DNA of 64,000 bases from Oscillospiraceae bacterium (GCA_019423755.1 JAHZAU010000010.1:5913-69912); one strand, 5' to 3'. Shown: positions 1 to 10,088, numbered from the stretch's first letter. Made by a program: numbers and translations. Notes: generated by a model not told the origin, from the letters alone.

Positions 1-31
1 TGTGTTTTCTGCTGAAAAAGAGAAAGAAGGA

Positions 32-60
32 TTGACAATCCTGTCGAAAGCGGATATCCT
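32..60 (+). promoter_or_regulatory. Sigma-70-type promoter for the SAM riboswitch-metK transcript
   Basis: TTGACA at 32-37, a 17-base spacer and TATCCT at 55-60. It lies just upstream of the SAM-I leader and points at metK. The first 31 bases of the window show nothing else recognisable. Confidence 0.75.
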
Positions 61-117
61 GTTAAACGTAAACTGAATAGTGTCCCTTTTTCCGCGGGGG
101 GTCCCGGGAAGGAGGGT

Positions 118-264
118 TTACCACCTTATCAAGAGTGATGGAGGGTACAGGCCCTGTGAAGTCCGACAACCTGCCGGTGCGAGCCGGAAAGGTGTCAAAT
201 CCTGCGGGTAACCGAGAGATGAGGATATCATGAGCTCGATGTTGCCATCGGGCTCTTTTCTTTT
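118..264 (+). ncRNA. SAM-I (S-box) riboswitch with intrinsic terminator
   Basis: The leader carries the S-box core: CCTTATC at 124-130 pairs with GATGAGG at 218-224 to close P1. In between are the conserved CAAGAG, GATGGAGGG, GAAGTCCGACAACC and TCAAATCCTGC blocks. A stem GAGCTCGATG/CATCGGGCTC at 232-254 followed by a T-run (255-264) is the terminator. In this family, bound S-adenosylmethionine favours termination, so metK should be shut off when SAM is plentiful. Confidence 0.93.
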
Positions 265-391
265 GCCTGGCGCCGCCTGCGCCGCAAAAGACCAGTCCAT
301 TTCTTGAAGATTGGGAGCGCCGGGCGCTTCCGTTCGGTTTATGGAAGGTAAGAGGACCCCAGCCAATACAATAATGAAAGGAAGTTTTATC

Positions 392-1573
<1,182 letters not shown>

Positions 1574-1596
1574 TCCCGCCTTTTTGCAAAAACCGG

Positions 1597-1626
1597 CCCC
1601 CGCTGCCTGTGCAGCGGGGGTTTTCT
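1597..1626 (+). terminator. Rho-independent terminator after metK
   Basis: Perfect 10-bp stem CCCCCGCTGC/GCAGCGGGGG with a 4-base loop, then TTTTCTC. Confidence 0.85.
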
Positions 1627-1742
1627 CTCGTCCAGGGCGGGGCGTCCGGCCCCCGGCGGGCAAAATCCCGGCTTTGGCATAGGATGGAATATCCCCCAAA
1701 CGAAGCGTTGTCTTATGGGAGAAAGAAAGGACGGGATGGACC

Positions 1743-2087
1743 ATGGAACTGATGCTGAGCTGGATTATGCTGATCTTGGCGGTGGTAGGCGCCTGCTGGC
1801 TGGGCGGGATGCTCGCGGTCTGGTGGAACCGGCCCCGGGGCACCCGGCGGTTTTGGACGGTGCTGCCGGTGCAGGGCGTGCCGGAGGACGGCGAGCAGCT
1901 GCTGCGGTATGTGCGCTGGGCGGCCCGGTGGAGCGCCGGTACCGACCAGGCGGTGCTTTTAGACGTGGGACTGGAGCCGGAAGCCCGGGCTATTTTGGAG
2001 GAGCTTTGCCGGCGGGAGCCGGGGGCGGAGGTGTTGGACTTAGAACAGCTGCGCCACCGCTTCGGGACCAGCCGGGTCCCCCGGTAG
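1743..2087 (+). CDS. Small single-pass membrane protein, unknown function
   Basis: 114 residues. A hydrophobic stretch at about residues 3-28 (MLSWIMLILAVVGACWLGG and beyond) should be a membrane anchor, followed by a positively charged WWNRPRGTRR segment and a soluble domain of about 80 residues. I do not recognise the family. The start at 1743 has an AAGGACGGG ribosome binding site. A longer open frame at 1715-2137 overlaps in another register, but its Gly/Ala/Arg-rich translation looks like a shadow. The gene sits alone between the metK terminator and the recD2 promoter. Confidence 0.6.
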   Translation: MELMLSWIMLILAVVGACWLGGMLAVWWNRPRGTRRFWTVLPVQGVPEDGEQLLRYVRWAARWSAGTDQAVLLDVGLEPEARAILEELCRREPGAEVLDLEQLRHRFGTSRVPR

Positions 2088-2105
2088 CGGATTTCGGCCC
2101 GGTGT

Positions 2106-2134
2106 TTGACCCGGCGGCGGGATTGTATTATACT
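2106..2134 (+). promoter_or_regulatory. Promoter for recD2-comF
   Basis: TTGACC at 2106-2111, 17-base spacer, TATACT at 2129-2134. Confidence 0.7.
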
Positions 2135-2193
2135 TAAATATTATGGACAAAAAATGGCCGCGCCTTACCATGCGGCGGCCGGGAGGTGACAGG

Positions 2194-4407
2194 ATGGAGC
2201 GGCAGCCAAGCGTCAAGATCGAAGGCTCGGTGGAAACGGTGGTCTACGCCAACGAGGACAGCGGCTTTGTGGTGCTGGAACTGGACGTCCAGGGCCAGCT
2301 GGTGACCGTAGTGGGCGAGCTGGGCGAGGTGGCGGAAGGCGAGCGCTTGACCGTCCACGGCAGCTACACCACCCACCCCACCTACGGCACCCAGTTTAAG
2401 GCCGTCGCCTGCGAGCACACCCTGCCGGCCACCGCTGCCGCCATCGAGCGGTATCTGGCGTCCGGCGCAGTCAAGGGCATCGGCCCGGTGCTGGCCCGCC
2501 GGATGGTGGAGGCCTTCGGGGACGAGACCCTGGCCATTATGGAAAAGGAGCCGGAGCGCCTCATGGAGGTGCGGGGCATCTCCCCGGCCAAGTACCAGAA
2601 GATCCGGGAGGAGTTTGCCCGGCTGTTCGGCATCCGGGTGACCATGCTGTTTTTGGGGCAGTTTGGGGTGGATTCCTCCACCTCCATCGCCGCCTGGAAG
2701 CGCTGGGGCTCCCGCACCCAGGAGGTGGTCCGCCAGGACCCGTATGTCCTGTGCGACGAGGAGATGGGGCTGGAATTTGACCGCTGCGACCAGATCGCCC
2801 GGCAGCTGGAACTGCCGCCGGACAGCAGCTGCCGCATCCGGGCGGGGCTGCGCTTTGTGCTGCGCCACAACCTGCAGAACGGCCACACCTGCCTGCCCTG
2901 CGACAAGATGATCCCCGCCACTGCCGGCCTGCTGGAACAGAGCGAGACCATGGTGGAGGCGGAGCTGCGGCAGATGCTCCGGGACCAGGAGGCCCGTCTG
3001 CTGCGGGTGGAGGGCCGGGACTACTGCTACCTGCCGGAGTACCTGCAGGCGGAGCGGGACATCGCCGCCAAGGTGGAGATCCTGCTGCGCTGCCCGCCGG
3101 AGGAGCAGAGAAACTGGGAACGGGAGATCGCCTTGCTGGAACGGGAAAGCGGTATCCGCTACGCCAGCCTGCAGAAAGAAGCCATCCGCCAGGCTATGGA
3201 AAACCGCCTCTTCGTGCTGACCGGCGGCCCCGGCACCGGCAAGACCACCGCCATCAACGCCATTTTGGAGCTGTACCGCCGCATGGAAAAGAAGGTGGCC
3301 CTCTGCGCCCCCACCGGCCGCGCCGCCAAGCGGATGAGCGAGGTCACCGGCTATGAGGCCAAGACCATCCACCGCCTGTTGGAGGTGGAGTTCGGGCAGG
3401 GCAGCGGCCTGCGCTTTAAGCGCAACGAGCGCAACCCTCTGCCCTTTGACGTGGTCATCGTGGACGAGGTGTCCATGGTGGACGTGCCCTTGATGCAGGC
3501 GCTGCTGGCGGCCATCCGCATGAGCTGCCGGCTGATCTTGGTGGGGGACAGCGACCAGCTGCCCTCGGTGGGGCCGGGCAACGTGCTCAAGGACCTGATC
3601 GAATGCGGCAAGGTGGCCACCGTGCGGCTGACCGAGATCTTCCGCCAGGCCCAGGAAAGCCTCATCGTCACCAACGCCCACGCCATCGTCGGTGGGCAGA
3701 TGCCGGACCTTTCCCGCCGGGACCGGGACTGCTTCTTCCTGCGCCGCGCCAGCTACGAGCAGATGAAGGGGACGGTGGTGGACCTGGTGCAAAGCCGCCT
3801 ACCCCGCAGCTATGGCTATTCCCCCTGGCAGGATATCCAGGTCATCGCCCCTACCCGGGTGGGCCCGGTGGGCACCAACAGCCTCAACCAGGAGCTGCAG
3901 CGGGTGCTCAACCCCCCGTCCCGGGAAAAGGACGAGCTGGAATACCACGGGCGGCTGCTGCGCACCGGGGACAAGGTCATGCAGGTAAAGAACAACTACG
4001 ACATCCTTTGGACCCGGGAGGACGGGGAGGAGGGCGTCGGGGTGTACAACGGGGACATCGGGGTTATCACCATGATCGACCACCCGTCCAAGACCATCCA
4101 GATCCGCTACGACGACCGCACCGCCAACTATCTCTTCGAGATGGCCGACCAGATCGAGCTGGCCTACGCCATTACGGTGCACAAAAGCCAGGGCAGCGAA
4201 TTCGAGGCGGTGATCCTGCCGCTGATGCACCACAAAAGCAAGATGCACTACCGCAACCTGCTGTATACGGCGGTGACCCGGGCCCGCAGCACCCTGATTT
4301 TGCTGGGGGTGGAGGCTACCGTGGCGCAGATGGTGGAAAACGACCGCCGCACCGTCCGCTACACAAACCTGCGGGAACTGCTGCAAGGGGAGGGGGAGGA
4401 GCTGTGA
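2194..4407 (+). CDS. recD2: RecD2-type 5'-3' DNA helicase (SF1B)
   Basis: A 737-residue helicase of the RecD2/YrrC family, which acts on DNA ends and mismatch or oxidative damage repair without RecBC. Seen: an N-terminal OB-like region and helix-hairpin-helix region, Walker A GGPGTGKTT at residues 344-352, Walker B-like IVDEVSMVD, motif QLPSVGPGN, and near the C-terminus the UvrD-like ITVHKSQGSEFE and YTAVTRAR. The ATG at 2194 is chosen because GGGAGGTG lies just upstream and the family begins with a short lead into an EGSVETVVY-like strand; the frame opens upstream at 2143 without a ribosome binding site. Its stop overlaps the start of comF. Confidence 0.93.
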   Translation: MERQPSVKIEGSVETVVYANEDSGFVVLELDVQGQLVTVVGELGEVAEGERLTVHGSYTTHPTYGTQFKAVACEHTLPATAAAIERYLASGAVKGIGPVLARRMVEAFGDETLAIMEKEPERLMEVRGISPAKYQKIREEFARLFGIRVTMLFLGQFGVDSSTSIAAWKRWGSRTQEVVRQDPYVLCDEEMGLEFDRCDQIARQLELPPDSSCRIRAGLRFVLRHNLQNGHTCLPCDKMIPATAGLLEQSETMVEAELRQMLRDQEARLLRVEGRDYCYLPEYLQAERDIAAKVEILLRCPPEEQRNWEREIALLERESGIRYASLQKEAIRQAMENRLFVLTGGPGTGKTTAINAILELYRRMEKKVALCAPTGRAAKRMSEVTGYEAKTIHRLLEVEFGQGSGLRFKRNERNPLPFDVVIVDEVSMVDVPLMQALLAAIRMSCRLILVGDSDQLPSVGPGNVLKDLIECGKVATVRLTEIFRQAQESLIVTNAHAIVGGQMPDLSRRDRDCFFLRRASYEQMKGTVVDLVQSRLPRSYGYSPWQDIQVIAPTRVGPVGTNSLNQELQRVLNPPSREKDELEYHGRLLRTGDKVMQVKNNYDILWTREDGEEGVGVYNGDIGVITMIDHPSKTIQIRYDDRTANYLFEMADQIELAYAITVHKSQGSEFEAVILPLMHHKSKMHYRNLLYTAVTRARSTLILLGVEATVAQMVENDRRTVRYTNLRELLQGEGEEL

Positions 4408-5147
4408 GCGAAACACTTTCCTTTGGAAAATGGCTGCTCTTTTGGCTCTTTCCCCGCAAATGCCCCGTCTGCCGCCGGGTCATCCCGCCCCAGGAGAGGA
4501 TCTGCCCCTCCTGCCGGGAGGCCCTGCCCCAAAACCGGCGCCCCGCCCCGGCGCTGCGGCACCTGTCCGGCATCTGGGCGCCGTATGTTTACCGGGCCGG
4601 GGTGCAGAAGATCATCTCGGCCTTTAAGTTCCGGGGCCGCCGGGAGCTGGCGCCGCTGCTGGCCCAGATGATGGCCGAAAGCCTGCCCGAGCAGCTGCGG
4701 CCGGAGCTTGTCATCGGGGTGCCCATGCACCCGAAGCGCCGCCGCCAAAGGGGCTACAACCAGGCGGACCTGCTGGCCTGGGAATTGGGTAAGTTACTGG
4801 GGGTGCCGGTGAGCACCTCTGCGCTGGTCAAGTGCCGCAGCAACCGCCTGCAGCACAACCTGAGTGCCGCCCAGCGGAGGGAAAACGTCAAGGACGTCTA
4901 CCAGGTGAAGGACCCTGCGCAGGTAGCCGGGAAGGCGGTGCTGCTGGTGGATGACGTGTTTACCACCGGCTCCACCTTGGAGGAGTGCGCCCGGGTACTG
5001 GCCGAGGCGGGCGCCGGTCTGGTATGGGGTGTGGTCTTCGCCCGGGCCGAGGAGGTAAAAAAGATTGCCCCCGACGCCAGAAAACCGCAGGAAAATGCCC
5101 TTTCTCCGGCGGGCACGCTTGCCAAACAGCCGCCGGATACCGTATAA
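4404..5147 (+). CDS. comF: ComF family protein (phosphoribosyltransferase fold)
   Basis: 247 residues. An N-terminal zinc-binding region has paired CPVC and CPSC motifs within the first 40 residues. The C-terminal phosphoribosyltransferase-like domain contains VLLVDDVFTTGST, the PRPP loop. ComF supports DNA uptake and handling in competent bacteria, and many non-competent Clostridia keep it. The start is a GTG at 4404 that overlaps the recD2 stop (GTGA), with AGGGGGAGGA 3 bases ahead, so translation is probably coupled. A biosynthetic PRT role cannot be excluded from sequence alone. Confidence 0.88.
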   Translation: MSETLSFGKWLLFWLFPRKCPVCRRVIPPQERICPSCREALPQNRRPAPALRHLSGIWAPYVYRAGVQKIISAFKFRGRRELAPLLAQMMAESLPEQLRPELVIGVPMHPKRRRQRGYNQADLLAWELGKLLGVPVSTSALVKCRSNRLQHNLSAAQRRENVKDVYQVKDPAQVAGKAVLLVDDVFTTGSTLEECARVLAEAGAGLVWGVVFARAEEVKKIAPDARKPQENALSPAGTLAKQPPDTV

Positions 5148-5148
5148 T
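5119..5148 (+). promoter_or_regulatory. Promoter for the mreB operon, inside the comF 3' end
   Basis: TTGCCA at 5119-5124, 18-base spacer, perfect TATAAT at 5143-5148. Confidence 0.6.
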
Positions 5149-5227
5149 AAAAGATACCAGTGTAAGAAAGAAAAGCGGGCAGCTGCCTGTTTTATTTAGG
5201 ATAGAGAATCGAAAGAATCAAGATGGG

Positions 5228-6250
5228 ATGGTGTTTTGCATGGATGTTGGAATCGATTTGGGTACCTCATCGGTGATCGTATATGTAAGCGGGGAGGGGA
5301 TCGTCCTCCAGGAGCCTTCGGTGGTAGCGGTGAACCATAAGACCGACACTATCATCGGCGTCGGCGAGGAGGCCGCCCGGATGATCGGCAAAACGCCGGA
5401 CTACATCGAGGCCATCCGCCCTCTTTCCCAGGGCGTGGTCTGCGACTATAAGATCACCGAGGCGATGATCAAGCACTTTATCCACAAGATCTGCAAGGAC
5501 AACCCGGTCAAGCCCCGCATTGCCCTCTGCGTGCCCTCCGGCATCACCAACGTGGAGTCCAACGCCGTCATCGACGTGGCGGTCTCCGCCGGGGCCCGCA
5601 AGGTTTACCTGATCGAAGAGCCGGTAGCAGCTGCCATCGGCGCCGGGGTGGATATCTCCCGCCCCAACGGCATCCTGGTGGTGGACATCGGCGGCGGCAC
5701 CACCGATATCGCCGTCCTCTCCCTCAACGGCATCGTCAACAAGACCTCCATCAAGGTGGCAGGCGATACCATCAACGACGCCATCGCCAAATACGTCCGG
5801 GTGGAGCACGGGGTGCTCATCGGCGAGCGCATGGCCGACCAGATCAAGCGCAGCATCGCCAGCGTCTGCTTCGAGCCGGAGGAGGATGTTTCCACCATCG
5901 CCAAAGGCCGCAGCCTGTCCACCGGTCTGCCCTGCGCCATCGAACTGAAACGAAGCATGCTTTACGACTGTGTCCTGCGGGAGGCCGAGCAGATCGTCAC
6001 CGCCGTCAAAGAGGTGGTGGAGAAGACCCCGCCGGAGCTGGTGGGCGATATCTTCACCAACGGCATGTTCATGACCGGCGGCGGCGCCCTGCTGCACGGC
6101 ATGGACCGCCTGCTGGCCCAGCGCACCAAGATCCAGACCCACGTGGCGGAAAACGCCGTGGAGTGCGTGGCCATCGGTACCGGCGAGTCCTTCGGCTGGC
6201 TGGACAAGCTGGTGGACGGCTTCATTACCCCTTCCATGAGAAAATTCTAA
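5228..6250 (+). CDS. mreB: MreB/Mbl-type actin-like cell-shape protein
   Basis: Bacterial actin that forms membrane-associated filaments and guides lateral wall synthesis. 340 residues, normal for the family. The N-terminus MVFCMDVGIDLGTSS carries the phosphate-1 motif. The phosphate-2 motif VVDIGGGTTDIAVL is near residue 157, and the adenosine motif TGGGALLHGMDRL lies near the C-terminus. The ATG at 5228 gives the usual short hydrophobic lead; ATG 5240 is an alternative. No mreC or mreD follows, which is more typical of isolated mbl or mreBH copies, so the paralogue is uncertain. It heads a run of three same-strand genes (mreB, trmN6-like, rsmI). Confidence 0.9.
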   Translation: MVFCMDVGIDLGTSSVIVYVSGEGIVLQEPSVVAVNHKTDTIIGVGEEAARMIGKTPDYIEAIRPLSQGVVCDYKITEAMIKHFIHKICKDNPVKPRIALCVPSGITNVESNAVIDVAVSAGARKVYLIEEPVAAAIGAGVDISRPNGILVVDIGGGTTDIAVLSLNGIVNKTSIKVAGDTINDAIAKYVRVEHGVLIGERMADQIKRSIASVCFEPEEDVSTIAKGRSLSTGLPCAIELKRSMLYDCVLREAEQIVTAVKEVVEKTPPELVGDIFTNGMFMTGGGALLHGMDRLLAQRTKIQTHVAENAVECVAIGTGESFGWLDKLVDGFITPSMRKF

Positions 6251-6270
6251 CGGCGAGAGGAGAACGCCCT

Positions 6271-7008
6271 TTGGAACTGCCCTTTGACCATTCGTTTGAA
6301 GAACTGAGCCCCACCCTGTCGGTCTGCGTCACCCCGGAGCATAAGTTCGGTACCGACGCCTTCTTGCTGTCCCATTATGCCGGCATCCGCCGCAAGGACC
6401 GCGCGGTGGACCTGGGTACCGGCTGCGGCATCGTGGCGCTGCTTTGGTTCCGGCAGCCGGCCCTGGCCCCGCGAGAAGCCTGGTGCGTGGACATCCAGCC
6501 CCAGGCCATCCGCCAGCTGGAGGAAACGGTCCGCCGCTATGAGCTGGAAGGCCGGGTGCATCCGGTCTGTGCCGATTTAAAGGAGCTTAAAGGGAAGGTG
6601 CCCTTCGGCTGCTTTGACGTGGTCACCTGCAACCCGCCCTATAAGGCCGAAAACAGCGGTATCCGCAACCAGCAGGACAGCCACACCATCGCCCGCCACG
6701 AGGTGGCCTGCAACATCCAGGACATCTGCTACACGGCGGCCCGCCTGCTGCAGACCGGCGGACGCTTCTGCCTCTGCCAGCGCCCCGAGCGCCTGACCGA
6801 CACCCTGGCTGCCATGCAGCAGGCCCACCTGGAACCCAAGCGGCTGCGCTTCGTGCAGAAGCTGGGCAACACCGCTCCCTGGCTCTTTTTGGTGGAGGCC
6901 CGCAAGGACGGCCGCCCCGGCGGGCTTAAAGTGGAGGCCCCGCTGCTCATCCAGGACGGCAGCGGCGAGTTTTCCCAGGAATTGCAGCAGATCTACCGTG
7001 GTAAGTAA
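6271..7008 (+). CDS. tRNA1(Val) adenine-N6 methyltransferase family protein
   Basis: A class I SAM-dependent methyltransferase of the TrmN6/YabB type, which modifies A37 of a valine tRNA in characterised members. Motif I is DLGTGCGIVAL and the N6-adenine motif CNPPY follows. 245 residues. The start is a TTG at 6271 preceded by GAGAGGAG, 21 bases after the mreB stop; the N-terminus then reads MELPFDHSFEE, typical for the family. It is followed after 12 bases by rsmI, the usual pairing in Firmicutes. Confidence 0.85.
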   Translation: MELPFDHSFEELSPTLSVCVTPEHKFGTDAFLLSHYAGIRRKDRAVDLGTGCGIVALLWFRQPALAPREAWCVDIQPQAIRQLEETVRRYELEGRVHPVCADLKELKGKVPFGCFDVVTCNPPYKAENSGIRNQQDSHTIARHEVACNIQDICYTAARLLQTGGRFCLCQRPERLTDTLAAMQQAHLEPKRLRFVQKLGNTAPWLFLVEARKDGRPGGLKVEAPLLIQDGSGEFSQELQQIYRGK

Positions 7009-7020
7009 AGGAGGCGCCGC

Positions 7021-7854
7021 ATGGCAGGCACATTGTACGTAGTGGGGACCCCCATCGGGAACCTGGAAGATTGGAGCGTCCGCGCGGTGCGGACCTTGCA
7101 GCAGGTGGATTTCATCGCGGCGGAGGACACCCGCGTTACCTTAAAGCTGCTCAACCATTTTGAGATCAAAAAGCCCATGGTCAGCTACCATGAGCACAAC
7201 GCCCGCCAAAAGGGCCCGGAGATCGTCCGGCAACTGCTGGACGGCCAGAACGGCGCCATCGTCACCGACGCCGGTATGCCCTGCATCTCCGACCCGGGGG
7301 AGGACCTGGTGCGCCTTTGCGCCGAAGCCGGCGTGCCGGTGCAGGTGATCCCCGGTCCCACGGCGGCTATGTCCGCTCTGGCGCTTTCCGGCCTTTCTAC
7401 CGGCAAGTTTGCCTTTGAGGGCTTTTTACCGGCGCAGCACAAGGAACGCCTGGCTGCCCTGGAGGAGGTCCGCCGGGAGCGCCGCACCCTCATCTTCTAC
7501 GAGGCGCCCCACAAGCTTTCCGCCTGCCTGGAGGATATGGCCCAGGTGCTGGGAGAGCGGAAGGTTTCCCTCTGCCGGGAGCTGACCAAGATCCACGAGG
7601 AGGTGCGCCGCACCACCCTGCCCGAGGCCGCTGCCTACTACCGGGAGAACGCCCCCCGCGGGGAGTTCGTGCTGGTGGTGGAGGGCTGCCCGGAGGAGGA
7701 AGCCCAGCCCGAGGCCATCTCCTTTGCCGAGGCGGTGGAGCTGGTGCGCCGGCTGGCTGCAGGCGGAGCGGCCCTGTCCCAGGCGGCGAAAGATGTGGCC
7801 CGCCAGACAGGATACAAGAAAAACGACCTGTACAAAAGCGCCCTGGAGGACTAG
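7021..7854 (+). CDS. rsmI: 16S rRNA (cytidine-1402-2'-O)-methyltransferase
   Basis: Methylates the ribose of C1402 in 16S rRNA. 277 residues with the tetrapyrrole-methylase fold: GTPIGNLED at residues 9-17, the AAEDTR strand, ISDPGEDLV, and IPGPTA. An AAAGGAGG site precedes the ATG at 7021. It closes the mreB-trmN6-rsmI run and is followed by a terminator. Confidence 0.95.
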   Translation: MAGTLYVVGTPIGNLEDWSVRAVRTLQQVDFIAAEDTRVTLKLLNHFEIKKPMVSYHEHNARQKGPEIVRQLLDGQNGAIVTDAGMPCISDPGEDLVRLCAEAGVPVQVIPGPTAAMSALALSGLSTGKFAFEGFLPAQHKERLAALEEVRRERRTLIFYEAPHKLSACLEDMAQVLGERKVSLCRELTKIHEEVRRTTLPEAAAYYRENAPRGEFVLVVEGCPEEEAQPEAISFAEAVELVRRLAAGGAALSQAAKDVARQTGYKKNDLYKSALED

Positions 7855-7901
7855 TCCCTCCCGGTTTTGCGCACAAGATTTTTATCTCATAAAAAAGAAG
7901 C

Positions 7902-7938
7902 AGCCCGCGTCGGTACACGCTCCGATGCGGGCTTTTTT
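7902..7938 (+). terminator. Terminator after rsmI (copy A of a dispersed hairpin)
   Basis: Stem AGCCCGCGTCGG/CCGATGCGGGCT (12 bp with one G-T pair) and T6. Together with its AAAAAAGAAGC flank, the same sequence recurs inverted at 9727-9772. Confidence 0.8.
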
Positions 7939-8002
7939 GCATGATTGTCCCCGCTGCCGCATAGGATGGAGCAGATCCCATTCGGCAAAGGAGGAAACGT
8001 GT

Positions 8003-8296
8003 ATGAACAATTCCATGGAAGACAAAAAACAGCTGCTCAAGGCGCCGCACAGCGTGGTCATGGAGGAGCGCCGCAACCTGACCGTCACCGGGGTGGAGGA
8101 CGTGGACAGCTTCGACGAGCAGACCATCCTGGCGTTCACCACCCAGGGGGAGCTGACCATCCGCGGCACCGGGCTGCACATCAACAGCATCGACCTGCGG
8201 GCCGGGGAGCTGCAGGTGGAAGGGGAGATCCAGTCGCTGCAGTACCAGCCGGGCGCGCCCAGCCGCGGCGGACTGCTGTCCCGGCTGTTCCGCTAG
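8003..8296 (+). CDS. yabP: Sporulation protein YabP
   Basis: 97 residues of the YabP/YqfC family, needed for spore formation and made in the mother cell in Bacillus. The MEERRNLTVTGVEDVDSFDEQ block and the following GELTIRG strand are typical. The ATG at 8003 has AAAGGAGG upstream. yabQ follows after 9 bases, then divIC and a YabR-like gene, which is the conserved Firmicutes order. It shows the host is, or descends from, a spore former. Confidence 0.9.
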   Translation: MNNSMEDKKQLLKAPHSVVMEERRNLTVTGVEDVDSFDEQTILAFTTQGELTIRGTGLHINSIDLRAGELQVEGEIQSLQYQPGAPSRGGLLSRLFR

Positions 8297-8305
8297 GGGG
8301 ACGGC

Positions 8306-8716
8306 ATGGAACAGATCACCCTGGCGGGGCAGGCAGGGCTTTGGCTGCTGGCGGTGGAGCTGGGCGGCAAGCTGGCGGCCGGGTACAGTTTGGGCAACGG
8401 CGTGCGGTGGCTGCTGCTGGGCCGGCGGCTGCAAAACACCTTCGACCTGGGGTATTGGCTTTTTTGCGCCGGGGCGGTGTGGCTGTTTTTGCTGCGGGAA
8501 AACCAGGGCCAGCCGCGCTTCTACGCACTGGCGGGACTTTGCGCCGGGTGGGCGCTGTGGCGGGGGTTTTTGGCGCTGGGGCCGGTAAAAAAAGTTGCCC
8601 GAAGGGGACGATATGCCTTGCAACGGGGCCGGAAGGTGTTGTATAATTTATTAAGACGAGACCGCTGCCTCGCCGCCAAATCCCGCGAAGGAGGTCCTGC
8701 CAATGAGCGTGCATAA
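8306..8716 (+). CDS. yabQ: Spore cortex protein YabQ
   Basis: 136 residues with about three membrane segments (roughly 3-20, 40-65 and 70-92) and a basic C-terminal tail. YabQ sits in the outer forespore membrane and is required for cortex formation in Bacillus. The family is called from membrane layout plus the yabP-yabQ-divIC order, since sequence conservation is low. Its 3' end overlaps divIC by 14 bases. Confidence 0.8.
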   Translation: MEQITLAGQAGLWLLAVELGGKLAAGYSLGNGVRWLLLGRRLQNTFDLGYWLFCAGAVWLFLLRENQGQPRFYALAGLCAGWALWRGFLALGPVKKVARRGRYALQRGRKVLYNLLRRDRCLAAKSREGGPANERA

Positions 8717-8999
8717 GAAGAAAAAAGGCTCTCGCCTGGGGCTTGTGGCGCTGGGCGCGTTTGCGCTGGTGTGCTCGGTGAAGATCATCGGCCTGCAGAT
8801 GGAGATCTCCCAGAAGGAATACCAGCTCCAGGACCTGCAGGAGCAGATCGAAGAGCAGGAAAAGCGCAACGACGACATCAGCAGCCGCATCAGCAGCAAT
8901 GCGGAGGATTCCGATACCAACGCGGCCCGGGTGGCCTTTGACCAGTACGGTTACGGTTACCCTGACGAGCATGTGTATAAAGACAATTCAGTCAGCTAA
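8703..8999 (+). CDS. divIC: Septum formation initiator DivIC/FtsB-like
   Basis: 98 residues: a basic N-terminus, one membrane segment at about 12-30, then a coiled coil (about 33-60) and a short extracellular tail. This is the FtsB/DivIC layout, which bridges FtsL and FtsQ/DivIB in the divisome. GAAGGAGG precedes the ATG, which lies inside the end of yabQ, so the two are translationally linked. Confidence 0.85.
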   Translation: MSVHKKKKGSRLGLVALGAFALVCSVKIIGLQMEISQKEYQLQDLQEQIEEQEKRNDDISSRISSNAEDSDTNAARVAFDQYGYGYPDEHVYKDNSVS

Positions 9000-9031
9000 A
9001 CAACCATTTTCAAGGAGGACGTAGGAACAGT

Positions 9032-9565
9032 ATGCAGTTAGCAATCGGAGACGTGCTGGAAGGCAAAGTGACCGGAATCACCAAGTTTGGCGCCTTTATC
9101 GAGCTTGGCGAAGGCAAGACCGGAATGGTCCACATTTCGGAGATCTCCACCTCGTACGTGGAGGACATCGCCCAGTTTCTGGAGATGGGCCAGACGGTGA
9201 AGGTGAAGGTCATTAACATTACCGAGGAAGGCAAGATCAGCCTTTCCATGAAGAAGGCCGCACCGGCCCCGGAGCGGGAACCCCGTGCTCCCCGGGCCAA
9301 CAAAGAAGGCGGCCGCCGCGCACCCGGAGGCCCGCGCCCCGGCGGCGCTCGTTTTGCCGGAAAGCCTCCCCGCCGGGAAGCCCGTCCCTTCAACCCGCAG
9401 CAGATGAGCAGCTATGAGTGGACTCCCCGCAAAAGCGAAAGCTCCTCCTTTGAAGATATGCTCAATAAGTTCAAGCAGACCAGCGACGACAAAATGTCCG
9501 ACCTGAAGAAAAACCGCGGCGAGGTCCGCCGTGGTTCCGGCAACCGCCGCAGCCGTATGGACTAA
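9032..9565 (+). CDS. S1-domain RNA-binding protein (YabR-like)
   Basis: 177 residues. Residues 1-72 form one S1 domain (GDVLEGKVTGITKFGAFIEL, then GMVHISEIS and GKISLSMKK). The rest is a basic, low-complexity tail rich in Pro, Arg and Gly, likely unstructured and RNA-binding. In Firmicutes the gene next to divIC is yabR, of unclear role in translation or RNA turnover. It ends the yabP-yabQ-divIC-yabR run. Confidence 0.85.
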   Translation: MQLAIGDVLEGKVTGITKFGAFIELGEGKTGMVHISEISTSYVEDIAQFLEMGQTVKVKVINITEEGKISLSMKKAAPAPEREPRAPRANKEGGRRAPGGPRPGGARFAGKPPRREARPFNPQQMSSYEWTPRKSESSSFEDMLNKFKQTSDDKMSDLKKNRGEVRRGSGNRRSRMD

Positions 9566-9590
9566 GTTGGAGCAAAGCTCCAACTATGAA

Positions 9591-9620
9591 AATAGCGCCT
9601 TAAAAAGGCGCTATTTTTTT
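9591..9620 (+). terminator. Terminator after the YabR-like gene
   Basis: Perfect 11-bp stem AATAGCGCCTT/AAGGCGCTATT, 3-base loop, then a run of T. Confidence 0.85.
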
Positions 9621-9726
9621 ATGCCCTCGGCGGAGGTTCTTCTTTACAATCCCCCCGCCACGTTGTGGCCCTCCCCCCTTTCACAAGGGGGGCTTTCGTT
9701 GTCCGCAACCTTCCCCGAGAATACAA

Positions 9727-9772
9727 AAGCAGCCCGTATCGGATTATGTACCGACGCGGGCTGCTTCTTTTT
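9727..9772. repeat. Copy B of the dispersed terminator-like hairpin
   Basis: AAGCAGCCCGTATCGG/CCGACGCGGGCTGCTT with an 8-base loop and a T-run. Read on the minus strand it repeats AAGAAGCAGCCCGCGTCGG, seen at 7896-7913. Confidence 0.8.
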
Positions 9773-10088
9773 CATTTGGGCAAAACCATTTGCGCGAAAC
9801 AGGGAGCGCAGGCCTAGTTGGCGCAAGCGCCAACTAACGAAAGAACCTTCCTGACAGAAGGTTCTTTCCTGTATATCACGGATAGTTCCTCGAGAACACA
9901 AAAAAGAATGTCCCTCCAAGGGACGTTCTCTTTCACAAAACCGAGTCGCGGGTTACTCACTCTCCCGTTTTGGGAAAAGTAGGTGCGCGATTATGCCAGC
10001 GCAGGCTCTGCGCCCGAGAACACAAGAAAGAAGCTCCCCTTCGGGGGAGCTTCTTTGGTTTCTTATTTTATTTGAAAAATAAAATAAG

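Noticed and set aside
2134..4416. Long minus-strand open frames opposite recD2
   Set aside because: Same GC-driven shadow effect; no ribosome binding site and no recognisable domain.
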